A stretch of DNA of 38,095 nucleotides from Iamia sp035575815 (GTDB taxonomy: Bacteria; Actinomycetota; Acidimicrobiia; Acidimicrobiales; Iamiaceae): NCBI RefSeq assembly GCF_035575815.1, contig NZ_DATLXO010000148.1, positions 1-38,095 of the forward strand, given 5' to 3'. A program made the position numbers and the translations under genes. Position 1 is the stretch's first letter. The number at the start of each line of letters is the position of its first letter. Positions 7,578-15,841 of this stretch are shown here, one piece after another. A model generated the notes under the pieces. It was not told where the DNA came from and did no database searches. It saw nothing but the letters and a program-made list of their open reading frames with translations.

Positions 7578-8267
7578 ATGGCCGTGACCGAGCAGGGCAG
7601 CGACGAACCCTCATCCTCCGAGCCCGGCGGCGTCCTCGGGGGCATCGGGGGCCTCGCCGAGGACGGCCTGGCGGTCGACGCCGTGCGAGATGTGGTCGAG
7701 GACCTCGCCACCGGGCCACCGCCCGAGTGGTCCCAGCGGGTCACGTCGCGCCTCACCGGCGTCGACGACGCCGTCGACGCGCGGTTCGACCGGCTGCGGG
7801 GCCACGCCGCGATCGACCGGCTCATGTACTCGGTCACCGAGCTGGCCGACTTCAGCTTGCTCTGGCACTTGATCGGCGCCACCAGAGGGCTGCGCTCGGA
7901 ACGCGACCTCGCCGAGGCCGTGCGCCTCTCGGTGGTGCTCGGCGTCGAGTCCACCGTGGTCAACGGCGTTCTCAAGTCGCTGTTCAAGCGCCAGCGGCCC
8001 CTCCCCGAGTTCGAGCGCCCGCACCACCTGCGCATACCGCTGACCACGAGCTTCCCGAGCGGTCACGCCAGTGCCGCCTTCTGCGCCGCGACCCTCCTCA
8101 CCGACGGCCACTCCCGGGCCAGCAAGGTCGCCTGGTTCGGCCTGGCCGGGCTGGTCGCCTCCAGCCGGGTGCACGTGAAGATCCACCACGCCAGTGACGT
8201 GCTCGGCGGGGCCGCCGTCGGGCTGGTGGTCGGGCGCCTGGCCCGGCGCCTCTGGTCGCGCCGCTGA
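7578..8267 (+). CDS. PAP2-superfamily membrane phosphatase
   Basis: A 229-residue membrane protein with the three phosphatidic acid phosphatase motifs in order: KSLFKRQRP, FPSGHAS and SSRVHVKIHHASD, giving the catalytic Arg/His/Asp set. These enzymes remove phosphate from lipid phosphates such as phosphatidate or undecaprenyl diphosphate. The N-terminal 75 residues are hydrophilic and acidic, unusual for the family and probably cytosolic. The start lies 9 nt after the nuclease stop. The downstream WS/DGAT gene makes a role in supplying diacylglycerol plausible, but that is inference from context. Confidence 0.9.
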   Translation: MAVTEQGSDEPSSSEPGGVLGGIGGLAEDGLAVDAVRDVVEDLATGPPPEWSQRVTSRLTGVDDAVDARFDRLRGHAAIDRLMYSVTELADFSLLWHLIGATRGLRSERDLAEAVRLSVVLGVESTVVNGVLKSLFKRQRPLPEFERPHHLRIPLTTSFPSGHASAAFCAATLLTDGHSRASKVAWFGLAGLVASSRVHVKIHHASDVLGGAAVGLVVGRLARRLWSRR

Positions 8268-8318
8268 CCGGGACGCGCCCGACGGAAGAACGTCCCCGCC
8301 GGCTCGGTTGATGGGGAC

Positions 8319-8918
8319 ATGACAACCTTCGCCGTCACCTGGGACTACCGCTGCCCCTTCGCCCGCAACGCCCACGAGCACGTGCTCGCCGGCCTGGCCG
8401 ACGGCGCCGACTGGGATGTGCGCTTCGTGCCCTTCTCCCTGGGTCAGGTGCACGTCGAGGACGACCAAGCCCCGATCTGGGACCGGCCCGACGACGACAG
8501 CGGGCTGCTCGCCCTACAGGTCGGGCTGCACGTGCGCGACAGCGCGCCCGACGCGTTCCTCGCCGTGCACGGGGCCCTCTTCCGGGCTCGCCACGACGAC
8601 GGCGGGGACCTGCGCGACCGCGCCGTGCTGGGCAAGGTCCTGGCGGATGGCGGCGTGGACGCCGATGCCGCCTTCGCCGCCGTCGACGACGGCTCGCTGC
8701 TCACCGCGGTGCGAGCCGAGCACGAGCGGGCGGTGAGCGAGCACGACGTCTGGGGCGTCCCCACCTTCATCCGCGACGACGCCGCCGCCTTCGTGCGCCT
8801 GATGGACCGCCCGGGCGACGACGGCGCCCACGCCCGGGCCAGCATCGACCGCGTCGTCGCCCTGCTCGGCGATGCCCCCGCCCTCAACGAGTTCAAGCGC
8901 ACCTCGATCTCCAACTGA
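8319..8918 (+). CDS. DsbA/FrnE-like thioredoxin-fold protein
   Basis: A 199-residue protein of the DSBA oxidoreductase family (FrnE/2-hydroxychromene-2-carboxylate isomerase branch). The active-site region reads DYRCPFARNAHEHV: a single Cys where disulfide oxidoreductases have Cys-x-x-Cys. The cis-Pro loop VWGVPTFI and the helical insertion are present. A lone Cys followed by Pro suggests glutathione- or mycothiol-dependent chemistry or reductase activity rather than disulfide formation. No signal peptide, so cytosolic. GGGG upstream at 8313-8316 may serve as ribosome site. It is co-directional with flanking genes. Confidence 0.87.
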   Translation: MTTFAVTWDYRCPFARNAHEHVLAGLADGADWDVRFVPFSLGQVHVEDDQAPIWDRPDDDSGLLALQVGLHVRDSAPDAFLAVHGALFRARHDDGGDLRDRAVLGKVLADGGVDADAAFAAVDDGSLLTAVRAEHERAVSEHDVWGVPTFIRDDAAAFVRLMDRPGDDGAHARASIDRVVALLGDAPALNEFKRTSISN

Positions 8919-9093
8919 GCCACCCCTGTTCCGTGAGCGGACGACGTCGTCTGAGAGGGCATCGGGCTCAAGGTCCACCGCCACCCCGCTTCGTGAGCAG
9001 CTGACCTCGCCTCACCGGACAACGCCCTCGTTGGGCCGCCGGGTCGGCCACGGGCCGGCGGTGCCGGTCGCGGTCGCGGCGTACGCTCCGGTG

Positions 9094-10479
9094 GTGGACG
9101 ACCGACACCTGACCGCCGTCGAGGCCCTGATGTGGACCCTCGACGGCGACCCGCACCTGTCGTCGACGTTCGCCAACGTCACCCTCCTTGACCAGCCTCC
9201 CGACGTCGAGGTCTTCCGGACCCGCATGGCCCGAGCTCTCGTGGCCGTCCCCCGCCTCCGACGCCGCGTCGAGGGCGGATGGAGCGGCCTGACGGCCCCG
9301 TCGTGGGTCGACGAGCCCGATGTCGACCTCGACCACCACGTACGCCACGTCACCCTCGACGCCCCCGGCGACGAGCGCCAGCTGCTCGACCTGGCCACCG
9401 AGATCGCCGCCGCACCGTTCGACCGGGACCGGCCGCTCTGGGAGTTCGTCATCGTCGACGGCCTGACCGACGGCCGGGGCGCCATGGTGCAGAAGCTGCA
9501 CCACACCATCACCGACGGTGAGGGCGGGGTGCGGATGTCGGTGCAGTTCATCGACTTCGCGCGCGACCCGGGACCCCTCGATGACCCCGAGCCGCCACCG
9601 GGGGAGGAGCCTGCACCCACCCCGACGGGGCTAGACGCCCTGGTCGCCCCGCTGGCCGAACTGACCCGCACCCCGCTCGGGCTGGTGCGCCAGGCCGTCG
9701 AGGGCGCCGCGGCCCTCCGCGACCCGAGGCACATGGCCAGCCTGCCGGCCGACGCGGCGGCCACCGCCCGCTCCCTGGCCCGCCAGCTCGGCGTCACCGG
9801 CGAGGCCCTCTCCCCGCTGTGGCGAGAACGCACCCTCGGACGCCACCTCGAGCTGCTGCGCCTCCCCCTCGATGAGGCCAAGGCCGCGGCCACCGTCCTC
9901 GGCGGCAGCATCAACGACCTCTTCGTCGCCGGCGCCGCCGGTGGCGCCGGTGCCTACCATCGACAGCTCGACGTCGCGGTCGACGAGCTGCGCATGGCGA
10001 TGCCGGTGAGCACCCGGACGAGCTCGTCGGGCCGGTCATCGGGCGGGAACGCCTTCGCCCCCACCCGGGTGCGGGTGCCCGTCGACGAGGACCCGCGGGC
10101 CCGCTTCGGAGCCATCCGCGAGCGCCTCGGGGTCACCAAGGAGGAGCGGGCGGTGGGCTTCGCCGGTGCCGTCGCCGGGCTCGGCAACCTGTTGCCCCCG
10201 CCGGTGCTGACCCGCCTGGTGCGCCACCAGACGGCCACGGTCGACTTCACCACGTCCAACGTGCGCGGCGCCCCGTTCCCGCTCTACATCGCCGGGGCCC
10301 GCATCGTGGGCAACCACCCCATCGGCCCGCTGGGCGGCACGGCCTGGAACCTCACGACCATCTCGGTCGACGGGAGCCTGGACATGGGCCTCCACGTCGA
10401 CACCGGCGCGGTGTCCGAGCCGGAGCTGCTACGCACGAGCATCGAGGCCTCGTTCGAGCAGCTCTTGGCCCTGGCCTGA
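9094..10479 (+). CDS. wax ester synthase/diacylglycerol acyltransferase (WS/DGAT)
   Basis: A 461-residue enzyme that esterifies an alcohol or diacylglycerol with acyl-CoA to make wax esters or triacylglycerol storage lipid at the membrane. The condensation-type active site HHTITDG is at residues 136-142, with PLWEFVIVDGL before it; the C-terminal half carries the usual NDLFVAGAAGG, VDFTTSNVRG and GGTAWNLTTISVDGSLDMGLHVD blocks. Length matches the family. The GTG at 9094 is chosen over the adjacent GTG at 9091 because a TACGCT -10 element (9082-9087) then stands 6 nt upstream. The upstream open frame to 8872 is low-complexity and overlaps the previous gene. Confidence 0.93.
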   Translation: MDDRHLTAVEALMWTLDGDPHLSSTFANVTLLDQPPDVEVFRTRMARALVAVPRLRRRVEGGWSGLTAPSWVDEPDVDLDHHVRHVTLDAPGDERQLLDLATEIAAAPFDRDRPLWEFVIVDGLTDGRGAMVQKLHHTITDGEGGVRMSVQFIDFARDPGPLDDPEPPPGEEPAPTPTGLDALVAPLAELTRTPLGLVRQAVEGAAALRDPRHMASLPADAAATARSLARQLGVTGEALSPLWRERTLGRHLELLRLPLDEAKAAATVLGGSINDLFVAGAAGGAGAYHRQLDVAVDELRMAMPVSTRTSSSGRSSGGNAFAPTRVRVPVDEDPRARFGAIRERLGVTKEERAVGFAGAVAGLGNLLPPPVLTRLVRHQTATVDFTTSNVRGAPFPLYIAGARIVGNHPIGPLGGTAWNLTTISVDGSLDMGLHVDTGAVSEPELLRTSIEASFEQLLALA

Positions 10480-10693
10480 TCGAGCGGGGCGGCGCCCGGT
10501 CGTCGGCCACGGCGGTGGGGCGCGACCGACGCACCCTCCCGTCCTGTCGGGGCCCGGCGCCACATCGGGCGCCTCAGCGCGACAGACCGTGGGCCCGATC
10601 CGGGCTGATCATCGCCGTCCCGTCGCCGCCCGGCGCCCCATCGGGCCCCTCAGCGGGGCAGCACTGCGGGCCGCGCTGAGCGTGACGGACCGG
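10480..10693. repeat. convergent gap with two copies of a 33-nt repeat
   Basis: This 214-nt gap lies between the ends of two convergent genes. Copies at 10553-10585 and 10629-10661 share 29 of 33 positions, starting CCCGGCGCC and containing CATCGGGC and CCTCAGCG. Each can fold: copy 1 as GGCGCC-loop-GGCGCC, copy 2 as CCCC-loop-GGGG. Probably terminator-like or a small repeated element. No gene is seen. Confidence 0.5.
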
Positions 10694-10888
10694 TCAGCCG
10701 GGAGAGCCCTCGCCCACGCCGGCCTCGACGACGGGCGCGTCGGCCGCCATCAGGAGGAGGCGGAGGTCGAGCAGGAGGTCCGACATCTCGGCCGACGACA
10801 CCAGCTCACGGGCGGCGAGCTGCGCCAAGGACCGGTCGATGACGGTCAGCGCTTCGGCGATCACGGGGGCGTCGGTGGTCTGCGTCAC
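10694..10888 (-). CDS. small helical hypothetical protein
   Basis: A 64-residue protein, not recognised. It is mostly helix-forming, with two amphipathic stretches (VIAEALTVIDRSLAQLAAR and SAEMSDLLLDLRLLLMAA) and an acidic tail. The GTG start at 10888 has a TAGGGT -10 element 7 nt upstream on the minus strand (10896-10901), which together with sensible codon use supports it as real. It is divergent from the receptor kinase, with 75 nt between the two start codons, so the pair may share regulation. Confidence 0.65.
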   Translation of the reverse strand: MTQTTDAPVIAEALTVIDRSLAQLAARELVSSAEMSDLLLDLRLLLMAADAPVVEAGVGEGSPG

Positions 10889-10963
10889 GAGGGGAACCCT
10901 ACCTGGCTCCCACCCCCTCCCCACGCGCGGACGCGGAGGAGTCGCGCCCGTAGGGTGCGGGCG

Positions 10964-12442
10964 ATGCGCTACCGGGTCGTGCGCCGCCTCGGCCGAGGCG
11001 GCATGGGGGTGGTCGACCTGGCCGTCGGCGCCGATGGAGGCCGGGTGGCCCTGAAGCGCCTGTCGCTCCACGGCACCCCGCAGGAGATCGCCCGGGCCCG
11101 GGCCCGCATCCGACGCGAGGCCGAGGTGTTGGGGTCGCTCGACCACCCCGGCATCGTGCGCCTCCTCGACCTGGTGGACGACGGCGACGACCTGGTGCTG
11201 GTCATGCCCCACCTCGCCGGCGGCAGCCTCCACGACCGGGTGGTGGCCGACGGACCCCTCGATCCCGCCACGGTCGAGGTGATCGGCGACCGCCTGCTCG
11301 ACGCCCTGGCCAACGCCCACCGCCAGGGCGTCGTCCACCGCGACATCAAGCCCGAGAACGTGCTGTTCACCGCAGACGGTGAACCCCGCCTGGTCGACTT
11401 CGGCGTGGCCCACGCCAGCGACCACACGCCGGGCCTGACGGCGACGTCGATGGTGGTCGGCACACCCGGCTTCATGGCTCCCGAGCAGGCGAGGGGGGAG
11501 CCGGCCAGCGCCGCGGCCGACGTCTTCTCGCTCGGCGCCACCCTTCTCTACGCCCTCACCGGTCAGGGCCCCTTCGGACCCCCCGGCACCGACCCCCGCG
11601 TGCTCATGCACCGCGCCGCGCGGGGTCGCATCGAGCGCCTGCCTCGCGAGCTCCCATCCGGCCTGCGCACCGTCCTGGCCTCGGCCCTCGAACGCCAGCC
11701 GGCGCGGCGAGCGTCTGCGGCCCGCCTGCGGGGTGGCACCGCCGGCACCAGCGCGCTCACAGGGCTGGGCGAGGCCGTGCTCCGCAACCACCGGGTGCTG
11801 GTGGGCGCGGGCGTCGGCGTGGTGGCCCTGCTGCTGCTCGCGGGGGCCATCGCCGTGGTCGCCGGCGGCGGCGACGAGGGGGGGCCGGGCGAGGCGCTCC
11901 GAACCGTCCCGCTCCCGACCGTCCCCCCGTGCGAACCCCTGCCCTACCGGCCCTGCGGGCCCGACGGTCCCCGGGAGCCGGCGCCCAACACCGACGGCGA
12001 GGCGTGCCTCGAGGGCTTCGAGGACTACGACGAGGTCGCCCGGAACGGCTGCGAGGCCGAACCCGACGGCCTCGACGAGCCGGCCCCGTTGACCGAGGAC
12101 GAGCCCGAGGCGCAGGGCACGATCGTGCCCCGTGACGACATCGACCGCTTCGTGCTCCCGGTCGTCGACGCCTTCGACGTCGACTGCAGCGGGCAGCTGA
12201 CCATCACCCTCACCGCCCCGGAGCCCGAGCCCGACCGGGAGCCGATGCAGCTGCAGCTCTACGTCACCCGCGGCGACCAGGTCCAAGGCGTCGAGATCAG
12301 CGCCGAGGGGCGACCTGCGGTCGTCACGATCGACGAGCGGTGCGGCCGCAGCGACACCGGCGAGCTGCAGGTGCGCGTGCGGCCCATCGGCTCGGACCGC
12401 ACCGGCGAGCCCTACACCCTCACCCGCGAGGGCAGCTTCTGA
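10964..12442 (+). CDS. receptor-type Ser/Thr protein kinase with extracytoplasmic Cys-rich domain
   Basis: A 492-residue eukaryotic-like kinase. Kinase domain residues 1-250: P-loop GRGGMG (10-15), Lys 31, HRDIKPEN (125-132), DFG (145-147), APE (172-174). One membrane helix spans about 278-300. The remaining 190 residues, outside the cell, carry six Cys and no PASTA repeats. They begin with a proline-rich stretch, then a CLEGFEDYDEVARNGCE unit like the Cys motifs of many secreted myxobacterial proteins, then a region (DDIDRFVLPVV, CSGQLTITLTAP, LQLYVT) resembling a prepeptidase C-terminal beta-sandwich. The ligand is unknown. A TAGGGT -10 element at 10951-10956 predicts leaderless expression. 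The open frame upstream of 10964 is not coding. Confidence 0.92.
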   Translation: MRYRVVRRLGRGGMGVVDLAVGADGGRVALKRLSLHGTPQEIARARARIRREAEVLGSLDHPGIVRLLDLVDDGDDLVLVMPHLAGGSLHDRVVADGPLDPATVEVIGDRLLDALANAHRQGVVHRDIKPENVLFTADGEPRLVDFGVAHASDHTPGLTATSMVVGTPGFMAPEQARGEPASAAADVFSLGATLLYALTGQGPFGPPGTDPRVLMHRAARGRIERLPRELPSGLRTVLASALERQPARRASAARLRGGTAGTSALTGLGEAVLRNHRVLVGAGVGVVALLLLAGAIAVVAGGGDEGGPGEALRTVPLPTVPPCEPLPYRPCGPDGPREPAPNTDGEACLEGFEDYDEVARNGCEAEPDGLDEPAPLTEDEPEAQGTIVPRDDIDRFVLPVVDAFDVDCSGQLTITLTAPEPEPDREPMQLQLYVTRGDQVQGVEISAEGRPAVVTIDERCGRSDTGELQVRVRPIGSDRTGEPYTLTREGSF

Positions 12443-12490
12443 CCGGTGGTCCTCGGGTGCACCCATCGGCCTCGGCGGCGCGAGATCCGT

Positions 12491-12541
12491 CGAAACTGCC
12501 ACCCTGGTTGGCCTTGCGGGCCGCTCACGGTGGCGGTTTCG
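12491..12541. terminator. bidirectional terminator hairpin
   Basis: CGAAACTGCCACC at 12491-12503 pairs with GGTGGCGGTTTCG at 12529-12541 over 13 positions with one G-U wobble; a shorter inner GGCC/GGCC-type stem lies in the loop. Located between the convergent kinase and ispE genes. The A/T bases at the stem foot give short U-rich ends in both directions. Confidence 0.6.
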
Positions 12542-12562
12542 GCTCAGACTGGCGGCGGCCTC

Positions 12563-13309
12563 TCAGACGAGCAACGGCGGGGTGGCGCGCACCATGATGC
12601 GGCCGTCGCCGGGGTGGGCACCGGGGACGAACCAGGTGCTGCCGCTGCCGGCCAGCACCGGGGTCTCACCCGTGGCCCGACCCAGCCGGTCGCGCCACTC
12701 GGCCAGGCGGGGCTCGACGCGCAGCGCGGCGGGCTCGAGGTCGTTGGGTCCCGCCCCGGTGGGGCCGCCCATCGCATCCCACGCCCGGTAGACCGCGGGG
12801 GTGGCGCAGCCGAAGGGCGGCACCACCAGGGTGTAGGTCGCCTCCACCGGCGGGAGCGGGTCGAGCACCTCCCCGATGCCGGTGACCCGGGCCCGGCCGC
12901 CCCGCAGGCAGAACGGCACGTCGGCACCGACCGAAGCCGCCGTCACGAGGTCGGCGACCCCGGCCCAACGCAGCACCGCGGCGGCGTCGGCCGACCCGCC
13001 GCCCAGCCCGCCGCCGGCTGGGATGCGCTTCACCAGCCGGACGTGGGCGGTGCGGCCGACCACCGCCAGCGCCCGCCGCACGAGGTTGTCGTCGGTGACC
13101 GGCACGCGGAGCCCGGTGGTGGTCTCGGTCACCTCGAGGCCGTCGCCCGGCCCGAAGCTCAGGGTGTCGGCCAGGTCGAGGCTGACCATCTCAGCCTCGA
13201 TCAGGTGGAACCCGTCCGGACGCACCCCGACCACGCGCAGTGACAGGGTGAGCTTGGCGGGAGCGGCCACGGTCACGGCCGGGTGCCCCGGCGGCGACTC
13301 GACGTACAC
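12563..13309 (-). CDS. ispE: 4-diphosphocytidyl-2-C-methyl-D-erythritol kinase
   Basis: A 248-residue GHMP kinase that phosphorylates CDP-methylerythritol in the non-mevalonate isoprenoid pathway. Seen: APAKLTLSLRVVGVRPDGFHLIEAEM at the N-terminus, the ATP loop PAGGGLGGGSADAAAVL, VGADVPFCLRGG, and a C-terminal LAGSGSTWF block. It is shorter than the usual 280-310 residues, mainly in the C-terminal lobe. The GTG start at 13309 has a TAGGGT -10 element 6 nt upstream (13316-13321). It is transcribed alone here; the usual rsmA neighbour is absent. Confidence 0.93.
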   Translation of the reverse strand: MYVESPPGHPAVTVAAPAKLTLSLRVVGVRPDGFHLIEAEMVSLDLADTLSFGPGDGLEVTETTTGLRVPVTDDNLVRRALAVVGRTAHVRLVKRIPAGGGLGGGSADAAAVLRWAGVADLVTAASVGADVPFCLRGGRARVTGIGEVLDPLPPVEATYTLVVPPFGCATPAVYRAWDAMGGPTGAGPNDLEPAALRVEPRLAEWRDRLGRATGETPVLAGSGSTWFVPGAHPGDGRIMVRATPPLLV

Positions 13310-13351
13310 GCGCGCACCCTATGCGGCCTCGCCCGCCGCCATCCGCGGCGA

Positions 13352-13387
13352 CCCTCAGCGCCAACGCCCATCCCTTGGCGCTGAGGG
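13352..13387. repeat. perfect 13-bp hairpin upstream of ispE
   Basis: CCCTCAGCGCCAA at 13352-13364 and TTGGCGCTGAGGG at 13375-13387 pair perfectly around a 10-nt loop. It lies about 40 nt upstream of the ispE start codon, in a region between divergent genes where a terminator is not expected. Confidence 0.7.
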
Positions 13388-13429
13388 GTGCGTGGGCGGT
13401 CCCGGACCCCGCCGGGCAGATCCTCCGCA

Positions 13430-13458
13430 TGGGGGCCCGGCTTCCATCCGGGCCCCCA
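13430..13458. repeat. perfect 11-bp hairpin at the broken end of an acyltransferase gene
   Basis: TGGGGGCCCGG at 13430-13440 and CCGGGCCCCCA at 13448-13458 pair perfectly around a 7-nt loop. It lies 11 nt before the point (13470) where similarity to acyltransferase-3 proteins begins. Confidence 0.7.
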
Positions 13459-13529
13459 GGGCCACCCCAGGCGCCAACGCCGCCTCGTGGGCGGCCCGCC
13501 GCCGGCGGGGCGGGTCGTGGTCCGCCTGG

Positions 13530-14537
13530 ATGGCGAGCCGGGTGGCGCGGGTCGTCGGACCCGTCACCTGGTTCGCGGTGGCGTGGACCGCGCTCCTGGC
13601 GGTCGTCGCCCTCAGCGGTGTCGACGAGCGGCCCCTGCAGACCGCGGCGCGCCTGGTGGGCATGCCGCTGTGGTTCCTCGCCGTCCACCTGGCGCTGACG
13701 GCGGCCACGCCGGTGTGCGACCACCTCCACCGTCGGCTCGGGACCGGCGCAGTGGCGCTGTGGGTGGCACCGGTGGTGGTGGTCGACGTCCTCGCCCGGG
13801 GTACCGGTGCGGCCTGGGTCGGGTGGGCCAACTTCGCGTTCGTCTGGATGGTCGCGCACCAGGCGGGCTGGGCATGGCGCGCCGGGGCGCTCGCGCCCCG
13901 CCGATCGGCAGCGACGACGGCGGGCATCGGCCTGGCCGCCCTCGTGCTGCTCACCACCCGGTTCGGCTACCCGGTCGCCATGGTGGGCCTGGCGGGGGAG
14001 GCGTCGAACACCAGCCCGCCCACCCTCGCCCTGGTGGCGGTGGGGGCGCTCCAGGTCGGGCTGCTGGCCCTGGCCCGGCCCCGCCTCCAGGTGCTCCTCG
14101 AACGTCCCGGGCCCTGGCGGATCGTCATCGCCGCCAACGGCATCGCCGTCACTGCCTTCCTCTGGCACCTCTCGGCCCTCTGCCTCGCCGTCGTCACCGT
14201 CCTGCGCCTCGGGTGGTTCCCAACCCCCGCGCCCGGCGCCGCGGCGTGGTGGGCGCTGCGCCCCGTCTGGGTCGTGGTGCTCGTGCTGTTCACCGCTCCC
14301 CTCGTCGCCCTCTTCGCCCGGGTGGAGCTGCGGGGCCCGGTCCTGCGCCCCGTGCTCACGCGGCGCGGCGCGGCGGGGCGCACGGGATCTGCTGTGGTGG
14401 CGTTCGTTGCCGGTTGCACCCTCGTCGCCCTCGAGGGCCTGCCGGTCGTGGGCCACGGGGCCGGGTCGGTCGCCGGGGTGGTGGCCCTCGTGGCGGCCCG
14501 GCGGCTCCTGCTCGCCCCGCCCCGCAGCCCGCGCTGA
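13530..14537 (+). CDS. N-terminally truncated acyltransferase-3-family membrane protein
   Basis: A protein of 335 residues from this ATG with about eight hydrophobic helices. The pattern GMPLWFLAVHLALTAATP, then WANFAFVWMVAHQAGWAWR, and later IAANGIAVTAFLWHLSALC matches the C-terminal two thirds of actinobacterial acyltransferase-3 proteins. The preceding in-frame residues from 13470 (GANAASWAARRRRGGSWSAW) also look like that family (normally a GGYANA-SW block), so the original gene extended further. The first helices, with the family's conserved His and its MPLFF segment, are missing; the upstream sequence instead holds two hairpins. It is therefore either a decayed gene or a shortened protein of uncertain activity. 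Confidence 0.65.
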   Translation: MASRVARVVGPVTWFAVAWTALLAVVALSGVDERPLQTAARLVGMPLWFLAVHLALTAATPVCDHLHRRLGTGAVALWVAPVVVVDVLARGTGAAWVGWANFAFVWMVAHQAGWAWRAGALAPRRSAATTAGIGLAALVLLTTRFGYPVAMVGLAGEASNTSPPTLALVAVGALQVGLLALARPRLQVLLERPGPWRIVIAANGIAVTAFLWHLSALCLAVVTVLRLGWFPTPAPGAAAWWALRPVWVVVLVLFTAPLVALFARVELRGPVLRPVLTRRGAAGRTGSAVVAFVAGCTLVALEGLPVVGHGAGSVAGVVALVAARRLLLAPPRSPR

Positions 14538-14591
14538 TGCTCGCGTTCGGGGATCTGACGCGCCGTCAGGGATCCCCCCTACGCTGCGGCC

Positions 14592-15419
14592 ATGGCCGAC
14601 GAACGACCGCTGGACGATCAGGTGCAGCACCGGGCGGAGGATGGGGTGGCGCGGATCACCCTGAACCGGCCCGAGGTCGCCAACGCCATCACCCCCGACC
14701 AGCGGGACCGGATCATCGCCCTGTTGGGCCGGGCCTCGGCCGAGCTGGCCACGCGGGCCGTCGTGCTGACCGCCACCGGCACCGCCTTCTGCACCGGGGC
14801 CGACCTCCGGGCCCCGCGGACGACCGCGCCCCGTCCCGAGGGAGCGCCCGAGCGGGCCGTGGGCGACATCGCCCGCACCATCCGCGACGGGGCCCAACGC
14901 CTGGTGGCCGCGGTGCTCGACTGCGAGGTGCCCGTCATCGCCGCGGTGAACGGCACCGCGGCGGGGATCGGGGCCCACCTCGCCTTCGCCTGCGACCTCG
15001 TGCTGGCCGCCGACTCCGCCCGCTTCATCGAGGTGTTCGCCCGCCGGGGCATCGTCCCCGACGGGGGCGGCGCCTACCTGCTCCCGCGCCTCATCGGCCC
15101 GCAGCGCACCAAGGAGCTGATGTTCTTCGGTGACGCCCTGGCCGCCACCGACGCCGAGCGCATCGGCCTCGTCAACCGCGTCGTGCCCGCGACGGACCTT
15201 GAAGCCACGGCCAAGGAGTGGGCCGACCGCCTGGCCGCCGGGCCGACGCGCGCCCACGCCCTGACCAAGGCGCTGGTGAACCGCTCCCTGGAGAGCGACC
15301 GGGCCGGCGCCTTCGCGGACGAGGCCCTCGCCCAGGAGCTGGCGCTGCACACCGCGGACGCCCAGGAGGGCATCGCCGCCTTCGTCGAGCGCCGCAACCC
15401 CACCTATCGCGGCTGGTAG
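14592..15419 (+). CDS. enoyl-CoA hydratase/isomerase (crotonase) family protein
   Basis: A 275-residue crotonase. Seen: ITLNRPEVANAI, an oxyanion-hole segment GTAFCTGADLR, VNGTAAGIGAHLAFACDLVLA and RRGIVPDGGGAYLLPRLIG. The Asp-Gly-Gly at the second catalytic position and the absence of Glu in the GTAAGIG helix resemble the PaaG-like isomerase branch more than classical hydratases. It probably acts on fatty or aromatic acyl-CoA. A TACGCT -10 element (14580-14585) lies 6 nt before the ATG. It follows the truncated acyltransferase by 54 nt and appears independently transcribed. Confidence 0.9.
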   Translation: MADERPLDDQVQHRAEDGVARITLNRPEVANAITPDQRDRIIALLGRASAELATRAVVLTATGTAFCTGADLRAPRTTAPRPEGAPERAVGDIARTIRDGAQRLVAAVLDCEVPVIAAVNGTAAGIGAHLAFACDLVLAADSARFIEVFARRGIVPDGGGAYLLPRLIGPQRTKELMFFGDALAATDAERIGLVNRVVPATDLEATAKEWADRLAAGPTRAHALTKALVNRSLESDRAGAFADEALAQELALHTADAQEGIAAFVERRNPTYRGW

Positions 15420-15478
15420 GCGCGAGCCCGAGGCGCGGCGATCCGGTTGGGCCGCCCTCACCGGGTAGGGACCGGAAC

Positions 15479-15787
15479 ATGGATGATGCCGACCTGCCCC
15501 CCGACGGCGCGGCGCCCGCCGACCCGGCGCGCGACGACCCGGACCCCGTCGCCCCCCCGACGGGCGAGCTGCCCCCCGAGGACCCGACGCCGGAGGACCT
15601 CGTACCCGACGACGACGATCCTCCGGACCCCAACGACTCGTCGCTCGACCGGGCCCGCCACACCAGCGTGGGCGTGGAGGACCCCAACATCGTGGGCGAG
15701 GCCGGGCCGGTCGACGTCGAGCCCGGGCTCGAGACCGACGACGATGCCGCTGACGGGCCCGGCGACGGCCCCGGGGCCGTCGTCTAG
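15479..15787 (+). CDS. small acidic disordered hypothetical protein
   Basis: A 102-residue protein rich in Asp, Pro, Glu and Gly with almost no hydrophobic core. The C-terminal half contains a more varied stretch (SLDRARHTSVGVEDPNIVGEAG). Probably unstructured. Not recognised. A purine-rich GGGTAGGGA lies just upstream of the ATG. It stands between a crotonase and the M1 aminopeptidase, both plus strand, with a 54-nt gap to the latter. Such composition can arise by chance in GC-rich DNA, so confidence is moderate. Confidence 0.55.
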   Translation: MDDADLPPDGAAPADPARDDPDPVAPPTGELPPEDPTPEDLVPDDDDPPDPNDSSLDRARHTSVGVEDPNIVGEAGPVDVEPGLETDDDAADGPGDGPGAVV

Positions 15788-15841
15788 CCCACGCCCTGTC
15801 CTGCGGAACCAGGCCGGAGGTCGCCGGTAGGGTCGCTTCCG

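Noticed and set aside
10589..10963. N-terminal extension of the kinase
   Set aside because: No kinase-family similarity; it overlaps the divergent small gene, and the start at 10964 has a well-placed -10.
4801..12508. 15-nt sequence AACTGCCACCCTGGT at 4801-4815 and 12494-12508
   Set aside because: One copy spans a gene start and the other a terminator arm; the contexts differ, so I treat it as chance.
13191..15461. 756-codon minus-strand frame across the acyltransferase and crotonase
   Set aside because: Low-complexity Gly/Arg/Pro composition, antisense to recognisable proteins.
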